Source: a bacterium (GTDB taxonomy: Bacteria; Sysuimicrobiota; Sysuimicrobiia; Sysuimicrobiales; Segetimicrobiaceae). Taken from it: a stretch of 64,000 nt of DNA. Positions 25,062 through 35,485 of this stretch are shown here, one piece after another (position 1 is the stretch's first letter; each line of letters begins with the position of its first letter). The stretch is taken from positions 1-64,000 of the forward strand of contig DATGJN010000092.1 in the NCBI GenBank assembly GCA_035295165.1, given 5' to 3'. The notes below the pieces were generated by a model. It made no database searches. It was not told the origin of the DNA and saw only the letters and a list, made by a program, of their open reading frames with translations. A program made the position numbers and the translations under genes.

Positions 25062-26279
25062 ATGAGCGAGCGGGTCACGAGGTTGATCCAGGGAGGGGTC
25101 ACCTCGGCACAGGGATTCCTGGCTGCGGGCGTCCACTGCGGCGTGAAGCCGCAGAAGAAGGATGTCGCGTTGGTATTCTCACGAGGCCCGGCGGCTGCGG
25201 CGGGTGTGTTCACCACGAACAAGGTGAAGGCGGCGCCCGTGCTCCTCGACATGGAGCGCATACGTTCGGGGCGCGGACAGGCCGTGGTGCTGAACGCCGG
25301 CAACGCCAACGCCTGCACCGGGGAGCAGGGGATGCGAGACGCCCGCGAGATGGGGCAACTCGTGGCCGAGAGCCTGGAAATCTCCGAAGATCTCGTATAC
25401 GTCTGCAGCACCGGGGTGATCGGGCACCCGATGCCGATGGACGCGCTGCGCCGGGGGATTCCTGAAGCGGCGCGGGCCCTGGGCCCCGACGGCGCCGCGG
25501 CGGCCGAGGCGATTATGACGACCGATACCGTGCCGAAGACGGCCGCGGTGCAGATCGAGGTGGGGGGCCAGATCGTCACGATCGGCGGCATGACCAAGGG
25601 CGCCGGCATGATCCATCCACAGATGGCGACGACGCTCGCGGTGCTGACCACCGATGCCGCGGTGGCGCCCGCGGTGCTGCAGGCCGCGCTGCGGCGCGCC
25701 GCCGACCTATCGTATCATCGCATCACGATCGACGGCGACCGGAGCACGAACGACACGATGCTCCTCCTCGCCAACGGGGAGGCCGGCGTGCCGGAGATCA
25801 CCGGTCCGGGCGAGGCGCTCGACGCCTTCCAGGCCGGGCTGACCGCGCTGTCGGTCACGCTGGCGAAGATGGTAGCGCGCGATGGCGAGGGCGCCACCAA
25901 GCTGATCGAGGTGGTGGTGCGCGGCGCGGAGAGCGAGGAGGACGCCCACCGGGCGGCGATGGCGGTCGCGGTGTCGCCGCTCGTGAAGACGGCGCTCTAC
26001 GGCCGCTCGCCCAACTGGGGACGGATCCTCGCCGCGGTGGGCTATTCCGGCGCGGAGATGCAGCCGGAGCGGACGTCGGTGCGCATCGGGCCGGTGTTGG
26101 TCGCGGAGCGCGGCGGTGCGGTGGGCAGCCGCGAGACGCTCGACGAGGTCGTGCGGTACCTGGAGGGGGAGGACGTCCAGGTGGTCGTCGATCTCGGGCT
26201 CGGCAAGGGGGAAGTGACGGTCTGGACGTGCGATCTGACGGAGGGGTACGTGAAGGAAAATGCCGGATACATCTCCTAG
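25062..26279 (+). CDS. argJ: Glutamate N-acetyltransferase / amino-acid acetyltransferase
   Basis: Moves the acetyl group from N-acetylornithine to glutamate, allowing the cyclic arginine route; some forms also use acetyl-CoA. The 405-residue precursor is self-cleaved before a Thr nucleophile, here Thr190 in GAGMIHPQMATTLAVLTTDA. An ideal AAAGGAGGG (25047-25055) fixes the ATG at 25062. The C-terminal VWTCDLTEGYVKENAGYIS is typical. No argA or argE is nearby, and none is needed with ArgJ. Whether it is bifunctional cannot be read from the sequence. The end overlaps argB by 20 bases. Confidence 0.96.
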   Translation: MSERVTRLIQGGVTSAQGFLAAGVHCGVKPQKKDVALVFSRGPAAAAGVFTTNKVKAAPVLLDMERIRSGRGQAVVLNAGNANACTGEQGMRDAREMGQLVAESLEISEDLVYVCSTGVIGHPMPMDALRRGIPEAARALGPDGAAAAEAIMTTDTVPKTAAVQIEVGGQIVTIGGMTKGAGMIHPQMATTLAVLTTDAAVAPAVLQAALRRAADLSYHRITIDGDRSTNDTMLLLANGEAGVPEITGPGEALDAFQAGLTALSVTLAKMVARDGEGATKLIEVVVRGAESEEDAHRAAMAVAVSPLVKTALYGRSPNWGRILAAVGYSGAEMQPERTSVRIGPVLVAERGGAVGSRETLDEVVRYLEGEDVQVVVDLGLGKGEVTVWTCDLTEGYVKENAGYIS

Positions 26280-27138
26280 CGCAACGGCGGCGGCCGCTGG
26301 ACAGGGCGAGGTGATCGCCCAAGGGCTGCGGTACGTCGGCGCGTGGACCGGCAAGACCGCGGTCGTGAAGTTCGGCGGCAGTGTGCTCGAGATGAGTCAC
26401 GAGAGCACGCTGGCAGAGGACCTGGTGCTGCTCAAGGGCGCCGGAGTACACCCGATGCTCGTGCACGGGGGCGGCCCAGAGATCACGCGTGTGCTCGAAC
26501 GCATGGGCAAGACCTCGACGTTCGTCCAGGGGCTCCGCGTGACCGACGCGGAGACGATGGAGGTGGTCGAGATGGTGCTCGGCGGCCGGGCGAACAAGGC
26601 CCTCGTCGGCGCCATCATTCAAGCGGGTGGGCAGGCGGTCGGGATCAGCGGGAAGGACGGACGCATGCTGGTCGCGCGCAAGTACCGGGGCGACCTGGAC
26701 CTGGGGCAGGTGGGAGAGGTCGAGACCGTGAACCCGGAGTTGGCGATGAAGTTGAGCGGGGACGGCTACATTCCCGTGGTGGCCTCGCTCGGCATCGGCG
26801 AGGACGGGGCGAGTTACAATCTCAACGCGGACACCGCCGCGGGCGCCTTGGCCGTCGCCGTCGGCGCGAGCAAGTTCATCATCCTGACCGACGTCGCCGG
26901 GGTCTACCAGGACTATCACGGCGACCGGCGGCTGATCTCGGAGTTGCGCGCCGAGGACGCCCGGGCGATGATCCGGGACGGTGCGATCAGCCGCGGGATG
27001 ATCCCCAAGGTTGAGGCGTGTCTCGGCGCGTTGCACGGGGGGGTGCCGAGCGCGCACATCATCGACGGTACCGTCCCGCACGCCCTGCTCGTCGAACTGT
27101 TCACGGAGCGCGGGATCGGCACGATGCTCATGCCGTGA
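26260..27138 (+). CDS. argB: Acetylglutamate kinase
   Basis: Phosphorylates N-acetylglutamate; in many bacteria it is the arginine-inhibited step. The 292-residue protein has the Lys/Gly motif VVKFGGSVLE (about 36), the substrate loop MLVHGGGPEITRVLERMG, the ATP-site segment SKFIILTDVAGVYQ and GMIPKVEACLGALHGGVP. The N-terminal 20 residues are Ala-rich and could carry the mobile helix found in arginine-sensitive hexameric forms, though this is inference. It starts inside the last codons of argJ. Confidence 0.96.
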   Translation: MPDTSPSATAAAAGQGEVIAQGLRYVGAWTGKTAVVKFGGSVLEMSHESTLAEDLVLLKGAGVHPMLVHGGGPEITRVLERMGKTSTFVQGLRVTDAETMEVVEMVLGGRANKALVGAIIQAGGQAVGISGKDGRMLVARKYRGDLDLGQVGEVETVNPELAMKLSGDGYIPVVASLGIGEDGASYNLNADTAAGALAVAVGASKFIILTDVAGVYQDYHGDRRLISELRAEDARAMIRDGAISRGMIPKVEACLGALHGGVPSAHIIDGTVPHALLVELFTERGIGTMLMP

Positions 27139-27223
27139 GGGCCTCGGGCCATCGCGGCGTGGGCCGTCGCGTGACTGGTGGAAATGGTGGCGCAGCGGAT
27201 CGAGACCAGGGTGGAGGTGGGCG

Positions 27224-28465
27224 ATGACGACGAATGACGTGATCGAGCTGAGCGGGCGGGTGCTCACGCCGAACTATCCGCGGGCGCCGGTCGCGTTCCG
27301 CGAGGGTCGCGGCATGCGCCTGTGGGATCTGGAGGGCAAGGCGTACCTGGACTTTCTGGCCGGGATCGCCGTGGACGTGCTCGGTCACTGCCACCCGAAA
27401 CACGTCGCGGCGATCCAGCAGCAGGCGGCGTCGCTGATCCACGTCTCGAACCTGTTCCAGATTCCGCAGCAGGCCGAGCTGGGGCGCCTGCTCGTCGAGG
27501 TGACCGGTATTCCGGACGGGCGCGCGTTCCTCTGCAACAGCGGGGCGGAGGCGTGCGAAACGGCGATCAAGCTCGCGCGCAAGGGCGCGCGCACGCTGCG
27601 CGGCGAGGATGTCTACGAGATCATCGTCGCCAGCCACGGGTTCCACGGACGCACGATGGGCGCCCTGTCCGCGACGATGACCCCCGCCTATCACAAGGGG
27701 TTCGAGCCGCTGGTGCCCGGGTTCGTCGAGGTGCCGTTCAACGACATCGCCGCCACCGAGCGGGCGGTGACCGCGCGGACCGCGGCGATCATGATCGAGC
27801 CGGTGCAGGGGGAAGGCGGTATCCACGTGGGGAGCGACGAGTACCTGCGCGGGCTGCGCCGCCTGTGCGACGACCGCAGGCTGGTGCTCGTGTTCGACGA
27901 GATTCAATGCGGCTTCGGGCGCACCGGGAAGTGGTTCACGTATCAGCACGCCGGCGTCACCCCGGACATCGTCACGCTTGCCAAGGCTCTCGGGGGCGGG
28001 TTCCCGATCGGGGCGATCGTCGCCCGCAAGACGCTCGCAGACGTCCTGCAGCCCGGGACGCACGGGACCACGTTCGGAGGCGCGCCGCTGGCGTGCGCCG
28101 CGGCCACCGCGGTCATCCGGACGATCAACGAGGAACACCTGGTGGCGAACGCGGCGACGATGGGCGACTATCTCATGAGCCGGCTGCGCGACCTGGCCAA
28201 GGCGACGCCCGTGCTCAAGGAGGTCCGCGGCCGTGGGCTCATGGTCGCGGCGGAACTCGGGGTGCCGTCGGGGCCCGTGGTCGCGGCGTGCCTGGCGCGC
28301 GGCCTGCTCGTGAACGCGGTGCGCCCGACGGCGGTCCGGTTCGTGCCGCCATTGATCGTGACCCGGCAGGACATCGACGAAGCCGTCGGCATCTTCGGCG
28401 GCGTGCTCGCGGAGCAGACGGCGACGGCCGCGGGCGCCCCGGCTGCGAAGCCGGCGGGACGGTGA
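27224..28465 (+). CDS. argD: Acetylornithine aminotransferase
   Basis: PLP enzyme converting N-acetylglutamate semialdehyde to N-acetylornithine. The 413-residue protein has the class III motifs [61 protein letters not shown] and the PLP-Lys region [27 protein letters not shown] precedes the ATG at 27224. An 85-base gap separates it from argB; I see no promoter or terminator there. The argG start follows within 8 bases of its stop. Confidence 0.95.
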   Translation: MTTNDVIELSGRVLTPNYPRAPVAFREGRGMRLWDLEGKAYLDFLAGIAVDVLGHCHPKHVAAIQQQAASLIHVSNLFQIPQQAELGRLLVEVTGIPDGRAFLCNSGAEACETAIKLARKGARTLRGEDVYEIIVASHGFHGRTMGALSATMTPAYHKGFEPLVPGFVEVPFNDIAATERAVTARTAAIMIEPVQGEGGIHVGSDEYLRGLRRLCDDRRLVLVFDEIQCGFGRTGKWFTYQHAGVTPDIVTLAKALGGGFPIGAIVARKTLADVLQPGTHGTTFGGAPLACAAATAVIRTINEEHLVANAATMGDYLMSRLRDLAKATPVLKEVRGRGLMVAAELGVPSGPVVAACLARGLLVNAVRPTAVRFVPPLIVTRQDIDEAVGIFGGVLAEQTATAAGAPAAKPAGR

Positions 28466-28472
28466 GGTGAGC

Positions 28473-29753
28473 ATGGTGGGGAAGCCCAAGAGCGTGGCCC
28501 TCGCGTACAGCGGGGGGCTCGACACGTCGGTCGTCATCCCGTGGCTGAAGGAGCGCTACAGCGGCTGTCGGGTGGTGGCCGTCGTCGCGGATGTCGGCCA
28601 GGGGGACGACTTCGACGAGGTGCGTGACAAGGCACGGAAGAGCGGCGCCGACGCGGTGCACGTAGTGGATGTGCGTCGGCTGTTCGTGACCGACTACATC
28701 TACCCGGCGCTGCGCGCGGATGCGATCTACGAGGGTCGCTACCTCCTCGGCACCTCGCTCGCGCGGCCGTTGATCGCGCGGGTGCAGGTTGAGGTGGCGC
28801 TCGCCGAGGGATGTGACGCGCTCGCGCACGGCTGTACGGGGAAGGGCAACGACCAGGTGCGCTTCGAGCTCGCGTACCAGGCGCTCGCCCCGCACCTCGG
28901 CGTGATCGCTCCGTGGCGCGAGTGGACGCTCGGATCGCGCGAGGAGGAAATCGACTACGCAAAAGCCCACGGCGTGCCGGTGCCGGTGACGCGCGAAAAG
29001 CCGTACAGTATGGATCAGAACCTCTGGCACCTGAGCTTCGAGAGCGGCATCCTGGAGGATCCATGGGCGGAGCCGCCGGCCGACATGTTTCGGCTGACCG
29101 TGGACCCGAGCGCGGCGCCGGACACGCCCGAATACGTCGAGCTCGGCTTCGAGCGGGGCCTCCCGGTGTCCGTTGACGGGAAGGTGCTCGATCCGGTGAC
29201 GCTCATCGAGACGCTGAACCGCCGCGCCGGCGCGCACGGCGTCGGGCGGGTCGACATCGTCGAGAACCGCCTCGTCGGGATGAAGAGCCGCGGCGTCTAC
29301 GAGACGCCGGGGGGCACCGTGCTGATGGAGGCGCACCACCATCTCCAGACGATCACGCTCGATCGGGACACGCAGCATTACAAGGGGTTGATCGCGCCGC
29401 GCTACGCGGAGCTCGTGTACAACGGCGTGTGGTATTCGCCGCTGCGTCGGGCGTTCGACGCGTTTGCGGCGGTAACGCAGGAAACGGTGACCGGGACGGT
29501 GCGGGTGAAGTTGTTCAAGGGCGCGTGTGCCGTCGTGGGGCGGAAGGCGGCGGCGTCCCTGTACAGCAACGCCCTGGCGACGTTCGGCCGCGGCGAAGGG
29601 TACGACCAGAAGGACGCCGTCGGCTTCATCCGGTTGTTCGGTCTGCCGACCAAGGTGTTCGCCGCCGTGAACCCGGACCTCACGCGCGACAGCGCCCCGC
29701 TACCGATCGAAGCGCCCGCGGGCCGGCACGGGCCCGCCGCGCCTCGCCGGTAA
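28473..29753 (+). CDS. argG: Argininosuccinate synthase
   Basis: Joins citrulline and aspartate with ATP. The 426-residue product has the PP-loop [18 protein letters not shown], the [14 protein letters not shown] motif and [14 protein letters not shown], all characteristic. GTG at 28467, six bases upstream, is an alternative start. The C-terminus carries an extra proline- and alanine-rich tail beyond the family core. The citrulline it needs must come from an ornithine carbamoyltransferase encoded outside this operon, since argF is not present between argD and argG. Confidence 0.96.
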   Translation: MVGKPKSVALAYSGGLDTSVVIPWLKERYSGCRVVAVVADVGQGDDFDEVRDKARKSGADAVHVVDVRRLFVTDYIYPALRADAIYEGRYLLGTSLARPLIARVQVEVALAEGCDALAHGCTGKGNDQVRFELAYQALAPHLGVIAPWREWTLGSREEEIDYAKAHGVPVPVTREKPYSMDQNLWHLSFESGILEDPWAEPPADMFRLTVDPSAAPDTPEYVELGFERGLPVSVDGKVLDPVTLIETLNRRAGAHGVGRVDIVENRLVGMKSRGVYETPGGTVLMEAHHHLQTITLDRDTQHYKGLIAPRYAELVYNGVWYSPLRRAFDAFAAVTQETVTGTVRVKLFKGACAVVGRKAAASLYSNALATFGRGEGYDQKDAVGFIRLFGLPTKVFAAVNPDLTRDSAPLPIEAPAGRHGPAAPRR

Positions 29754-29759
29754 GGGGCC

Positions 29760-31256
29760 GTGGCGGAGCCGAAGCGCCCGCGGGCGGACGACCCGGCGGC
29801 AGCGCGCCTGTGGGGCGGCCGCTTTCGGGGCGACCTCGACCCGAAGATCGCCGCGTTCACGACGTCGCTGCCGTTCGACCGGCGGATGTACCGGGCGGAC
29901 ATCCTTGGCAGTATCGCCCACGCGACGATGCTGGGCCGGTGCGGGATCGTGCCGCGCGCGGATGCGGACGCGATCGTCCGCGGTCTGCGTGAGATCCTCT
30001 CGGAGATCGACGCCGGCGTGCTCTCGATCGGGGGCGCCGAGGACATCCACACGTTTGTCGAGGCGACCCTGCGCGCGCGCATCGGCGACCCTGCGGGCCG
30101 GTTGCACACCGCCCGGTCTCGCAACGATCAGGTCGCGACCGACCTGCGCTACTATCTCAAGGCCGAAACCGTGAAGCTCGTCGGCCGCACCGTGGCGCTG
30201 CAGCAGGTGTTGTTGGCGCTCGCGGAGGCCCACCCGTCGGTGATCATGCCGGGGTACACGCATCTCCAGCGCGCGCAACCGGTGCTGCTCGCGCATCACC
30301 TCCTTGCCTACCTGTGGATGCTGCAGCGGGACGTGGGGCGGCTGCGAGACGCGTTCGGCCGGACCGACGTGCTCCCGCTCGGGGCCGCGGCGCTGGCCGG
30401 CACGTCGTACCCGATCGACCGCACGCTCGTGGCGTCGCTGCTCGGGTTCTCGCGCGTCGCCGAGAACAGCCTCGATGCCACGGCCGACCGAGACTTCGCC
30501 GTCGAGTTTACCGCCGCCGTCACGCTGCTGATGACCCACCTGTCGCGGCTGGCTGGCGAGATCGTGTTGTGGGCAACATCTGAGTTCGGGTTCGTGGAGC
30601 TGTCGGACACCATCAGCACCGGCAGTTCGATCATGCCGCAGAAGAAGAATCCCGACGCCGCCGAACTCGTGCGCGGCAAAGCGGCGCGCGTGGTCGGGGA
30701 CCTCGTGACGTTGCTGGCGATGCTGCGGGGCCTGCCGCTCGCGTACAACAGCGACATGCAGGAGGACAAGGAGGCGGTGTTTGACGCGGTGGACACGGCC
30801 CACGCGAGCCTGCAGGCGATGGGGCTCGTGCTGCACGGCATCCGATTCAACGCCGATCGGATCGCGGCACAGCTGCGCGGCGGGTTAATGGGCGCAACGG
30901 AGCTCGCCGACGCGCTCGCGACCCGGGGCATGCGGTTTCGGGAGGCGCACGAGCTCGTGGGCCGCATTGTGCTGTACGCGCAGGATCAGGGCCGCGAGCT
31001 GTGGGAGCTGTCGCCGGACGAATACCGGCGGTTCAGCGCCCTCCTTGAAGACGGCGCCGAGCTGACCACACCCGCCGGCGCCGTCGCGAACAAGCGCTCC
31101 GCGGGCGGCACCGCGCCCGAGCGCGTTGCCGAGCAGCTCGGCGAGGCACGCACGGTGATCGCCAAGAACCTCTCGTGGCTGGCGGGGCTGCCCGCGGTGC
31201 CGGTCGAACGTGACGCGTCGGTCGCCGTGGATCCCGGAGCCGGGCGGGGCCGGTGA
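29760..31256 (+). CDS. argH: Argininosuccinate lyase
   Basis: Last step of arginine synthesis, splitting argininosuccinate to arginine and fumarate. The 498-residue protein has LWGGRFRGDLDP, the TARSRNDQVATDLRYYLK motif, the catalytic GSSIMPQKKNPDAAELVRGK signature and GDLVTLLAMLRGLPLAYNSD. A GTG start at 29760 lies 6 bases after argG. The C-terminal 25 residues extend past the usual end. The argR ATG follows the stop by 4 bases, so both are in one message. Confidence 0.96.
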   Translation: MAEPKRPRADDPAAARLWGGRFRGDLDPKIAAFTTSLPFDRRMYRADILGSIAHATMLGRCGIVPRADADAIVRGLREILSEIDAGVLSIGGAEDIHTFVEATLRARIGDPAGRLHTARSRNDQVATDLRYYLKAETVKLVGRTVALQQVLLALAEAHPSVIMPGYTHLQRAQPVLLAHHLLAYLWMLQRDVGRLRDAFGRTDVLPLGAAALAGTSYPIDRTLVASLLGFSRVAENSLDATADRDFAVEFTAAVTLLMTHLSRLAGEIVLWATSEFGFVELSDTISTGSSIMPQKKNPDAAELVRGKAARVVGDLVTLLAMLRGLPLAYNSDMQEDKEAVFDAVDTAHASLQAMGLVLHGIRFNADRIAAQLRGGLMGATELADALATRGMRFREAHELVGRIVLYAQDQGRELWELSPDEYRRFSALLEDGAELTTPAGAVANKRSAGGTAPERVAEQLGEARTVIAKNLSWLAGLPAVPVERDASVAVDPGAGRGR

Positions 31257-31260
31257 TCCG

Positions 31261-31782
31261 ATGACGTCCGGTTCGCGTCGGCGCGTGCGCGCGACCGCGC
31301 CAGCCGGACGCGATTCGACCCGCGCGGACCGCGAGCGCCGGATCCGCGAGATTCTCAGCCAAGAGCCCGTGGAAACGCAGGAGGAACTGGTCGAACGGCT
31401 CAGGCGGCAGGGGCTCGCAGTCACCCAGGCGACGGTGTCGCGCGACATCAAGCGGATGGGGCTCGTCAAGGTGCCGTGGGCGGACGGTCGCTCGCACTAC
31501 GTGGCGCCGGAAAAGCCTTCCCCGGTGGACGTGCTTCGCCGGCTCCAGCATGCCGTGACCGAATACGTGCTGTCCGCCGAGACCGGCGAGGCTTTGGTCG
31601 TCATCCACACGCTCACCGGGCGCGCGAACGCGGTCGCGGCCGCGATCGACGAGATGCAGTGGGACGACGTCGTCGGCACGGTCGCAGGCGACGACACCAT
31701 CCTGGTTGTGCCCCGCCGACGCGCGATGCGAGACCGTGTGCTGCTCCGCCTTCGTGATCTGATGGAGGGCCGCGCTCCGTAA
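31261..31782 (+). CDS. argR: Arginine repressor ArgR
   Basis: Arginine-dependent repressor of arginine genes. The 173-residue protein has an N-terminal winged helix (RIREILSQEPVETQEELVER, then TQATVSRDIKRMGLVKVP) and the C-terminal oligomerisation and arginine-binding domain ending VVGTVAGDDTILVVPRRRAM, with the arginine-binding GD pair. About 20 extra basic residues precede the DNA-binding domain. ATG at 31261 is preferred over an in-frame start inside argH. Its targets in this window are the ARG-box pairs at carA and argC, so it controls its own operon. Confidence 0.95.
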   Translation: MTSGSRRRVRATAPAGRDSTRADRERRIREILSQEPVETQEELVERLRRQGLAVTQATVSRDIKRMGLVKVPWADGRSHYVAPEKPSPVDVLRRLQHAVTEYVLSAETGEALVVIHTLTGRANAVAAAIDEMQWDDVVGTVAGDDTILVVPRRRAMRDRVLLRLRDLMEGRAP

Positions 31783-31901
31783 CAACTTCTGCCGGCGGGA
31801 TCGGCGCGTCATCCGCGGGAGGTGTCGGCACGCCGAGGGACGAAAACTTCTCGTCGATACGGACGCTGTGCCGTAGCGTTCCCGAACGAGGCGAACAGCC
31901 G

Positions 31902-32357
31902 ATGGAAGTCTGGGTCACGAACCTCCAAAACAAGATCGCCGTTGAGCCGAATTTCATCCGGGATGTCGTGAGCGAAGTGCTGCGCCTTGAAGGCCACCGA
32001 AACCCACCAGACGTGAGCGTGGCACTGGTCGACAACACATACATCCGCATGCTGAACCGGGAGTATCGTGGCACCGACCAACCCACCGACGTGCTCGCGT
32101 TTCCGATGGAACCGGACCGCGACGGCTCCGGGGAGCCGGCGCTCGGCGACATCGTCATCTCGGTGGAGCGCGCGCGGGAACAGGCCCGCCAGTTCCGACA
32201 TCCGCTGCGCCGTGAGGTCGCGTTGCTCGCGGTGCACGGATTGCTGCACCTGCTCGGGTACGAAGACGAGACCGAGGCGGGCGCGTCGGCGATGTGGTCC
32301 AGACAAAAGATGCTGCTGGAGAAGATCCTCGGCGCGGAGGCCCGGGACGCGCGGTAG
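31902..32357 (+). CDS. ybeY: Endoribonuclease / rRNA maturation factor YbeY
   Basis: Zinc-dependent endoribonuclease for 16S rRNA 3' processing and ribosome quality control. The 151-residue protein has the family stretch RMLNREYRGTDQPTDVLAFP and the metal motif LAVHGLLHLLGYEDET. The usual motif is HxxxHxxxxxH; here the first two His are present but the third position is Asp (HGLLHLLGYED). That change could alter metal binding or activity. It precedes dgkA, a common order, while phoH, the usual upstream gene, is missing. Confidence 0.9.
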   Translation: MEVWVTNLQNKIAVEPNFIRDVVSEVLRLEGHRNPPDVSVALVDNTYIRMLNREYRGTDQPTDVLAFPMEPDRDGSGEPALGDIVISVERAREQARQFRHPLRREVALLAVHGLLHLLGYEDETEAGASAMWSRQKMLLEKILGAEARDAR

Positions 32358-32454
32358 CGGATTCCGCCGCTGCCGTTGGGCACCGCCGCGGTCCGGCGTG
32401 GGACGGCTGCGTCCGAGACGCCCCGCGCACGCGCGCCGCCCGGTCCGTTCGTAG

Positions 32455-32916
32455 ATGTCCGCTCGATCATCCCGCCCGCGGTCGTTCCTGACGTCGGTCG
32501 CGTGCGCCGTCCGGGGTCTCACCGGCGCGGCGCGCACGCAGCCGCACATGCGGGTCCACCTCGTGCTCGCCGCGGCCGCGCTCGTCACCGGCGCGTGGGC
32601 CGGGTTGACCGGGGTCGAGCTCGCCGTGATCGCGCTCGCGGTTGGCCTCGTGCTTGCGGCGGAGCTCGCGAACACAGCGATCGAATGGTTGACGGATGCC
32701 GTCCACCCCGAGCCGGGGCCGGTGGCGGCCGCCGTGAAGGACGCCGCCGCCGCGGCGGTGCTCGTCGCGGCCGCGGTCGCCGTATGCGCGGGCGCGTTCG
32801 TGCTGGGCGCGCGCATCGGCGCGCCGACCGCGGCCGTGGATCGCGGGCTTCCTCTGCTGGCCGCGGCCGCGTGCCTGGTGGCGCTCGCCGCCGGAGCGGC
32901 GCGCGTCCGTCGATGA
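32455..32916 (+). CDS. dgkA: Diacylglycerol / undecaprenol kinase
   Basis: Small integral membrane kinase that phosphorylates diacylglycerol or, in Gram-positive types, undecaprenol. The 153-residue protein has an amphipathic N-terminus with AVRGLTGAARTQPHMRVHLV, three membrane helices, the catalytic AAELANTAIEWLTDAV and the VKDAAAAAVLVAA motif. The C-terminal helix is longer than usual. It sits between ybeY and a CorC-family gene, its common neighbourhood. Confidence 0.88.
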   Translation: MSARSSRPRSFLTSVACAVRGLTGAARTQPHMRVHLVLAAAALVTGAWAGLTGVELAVIALAVGLVLAAELANTAIEWLTDAVHPEPGPVAAAVKDAAAAAVLVAAAVAVCAGAFVLGARIGAPTAAVDRGLPLLAAAACLVALAAGAARVRR

Positions 32917-32974
32917 GTCGCGTGCGCGCGTCCCACAGGCGCGTTCGGCGGAGTCGCCCGCGCGGCGGCGTCCG

Positions 32975-32989
32975 TGGTATAAGTATAGT
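32975..32989 (+). promoter_or_regulatory. Extended -10 promoter for the CorC-family gene
   Basis: TGGTATAAG (32975-32983) is an extended -10, followed directly by TATAGT (32984-32989). No -35 is evident. It lies about 80 bases upstream of the GTG start at 33068. Confidence 0.5.
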
Positions 32990-33067
32990 GATGACGATCG
33001 CGAACGCACCCTTGAGCCGGTCGACGCGCGGCGCGCGCACCACGCGGGACAGGTAGGTTATCCCGCC

Positions 33068-34360
<1,293 letters not shown>

Positions 34361-34399
34361 ATGGAGCCTCCCTGGCTGCCTCCGCCGTTTCGCCGTTCG

Positions 34400-35485
34400 C
34401 TATTGGATGAGGTGCAGGTCGCCGAACTCGTGCCAGAGGTAGCCCCCAGCAATGGCGGCGCGATATGCCTCGGCCAAGTGAGCGCGCCCGGCGAACGCCT
34501 CGAGCATCGCGAGGTGTGATGCGCGGGGTTCGTGGAATCCCGTCAGCAACGCGTCCACGGCGCGCACCCCGCGTTGCGGGGTCACCACCAGATCGGTCCA
34601 ACCCTCGCTCGCGATGACCTCCTGATCGACGGTGGCGGCGCTCTCGAGCGCCCGGACCACCGTCGTGCCGACCGCGACGACACGCCGGCCCCCACGCCGA
34701 GCGGCCCGGATCGCGGCCGCGGTCCCGGACGGCACGCGGTACCACTCCTCGGCCGGCGGTTCGTGGCGCTCCGGGCTGGCTACCCCGGCGTGCAGCGTGA
34801 TGTGCGCCAGCCCAATTCCGCGCCGCGCGGCGCGCGCCAGCACCGCCGGGGTAAACGCCCGACCAGCCGAGGGCATCTCCGCCGAGCCTGGCTCGCGCGC
34901 GTACACCGTCTGGTACGCGTCGAGCGGCCACGTTCCGCGGACGTACGGGTAGGCGATCGGCCGTCCGTGCCGGCCCAGGTACTGGCGCAGCGGGGTGGGC
35001 AGATCGAGACGTGCGATCCAGAGGCGCCGGGATCCCGGATAGGTGATGAGCAGGCGCGCTCGGGCGCCGTCCGGCAGTTCGAGCGTCTCGCCCGGTTCCG
35101 GGTCGACCTCACGCGGTTCGACGATCCAGAGCCCGGCGGGGAGCCGGGTGGAGAGGTGGAGGGCCGCCGCCGTCCCGTTGCTCCGCCGCGCCCGCAGCGC
35201 CGCCGGGAGCGTCGCCGAGTCGTTGACGATCAGGAGATCGCCGGGCGCGAGGTGCTCCGGCAGATCCGCGAACCGGGCATGAACGATCGCTCCGGTGTCC
35301 CGGTGCGTGACGAGCAGGCGCACGCCGTCGCGGCGAAGCCCACGCGCCTCGGGCGGTTCGTGTGCTTCGAGGTCCGGCGGTAGCGCGAACTCCAGGGGTG
35401 CCGCGTCCAGCGGCAGGGTCTCGGACGGAGCGGGTTTCGTGACCCCAGACGCCCGCTCGAGCGCGGCCGCCGCCGTGCAGGTCAT
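34400..35485 (-). CDS. QueA-like S-adenosylmethionine ribosyltransferase-isomerase
   Basis: QueA transfers the ribosyl part of SAM to preQ1 in tRNA to make epoxyqueuosine. The 361-residue product has QueA landmarks: PGDLLIVNDSATLPAALRAR, AYQTVYAREPGSAEMPSAGR, FTPAVLARAARRGIGLAHIT, LHAGVASPERHEPPAEEWY and GGRRVVAVGTTVVRALESAA. The N-terminus (LPPDLEAHEPPEARGLRRDG) and the missing tgt neighbour recall the divergent actinobacterial-type group, whose substrate is unproven. I therefore withhold the symbol. ATG at 35485 overlaps the SDR stop by four bases, so the two are translationally coupled. Confidence 0.75.
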   Translation of the reverse strand: MTCTAAAALERASGVTKPAPSETLPLDAAPLEFALPPDLEAHEPPEARGLRRDGVRLLVTHRDTGAIVHARFADLPEHLAPGDLLIVNDSATLPAALRARRSNGTAAALHLSTRLPAGLWIVEPREVDPEPGETLELPDGARARLLITYPGSRRLWIARLDLPTPLRQYLGRHGRPIAYPYVRGTWPLDAYQTVYAREPGSAEMPSAGRAFTPAVLARAARRGIGLAHITLHAGVASPERHEPPAEEWYRVPSGTAAAIRAARRGGRRVVAVGTTVVRALESAATVDQEVIASEGWTDLVVTPQRGVRAVDALLTGFHEPRASHLAMLEAFAGRAHLAEAYRAAIAGGYLWHEFGDLHLIQ

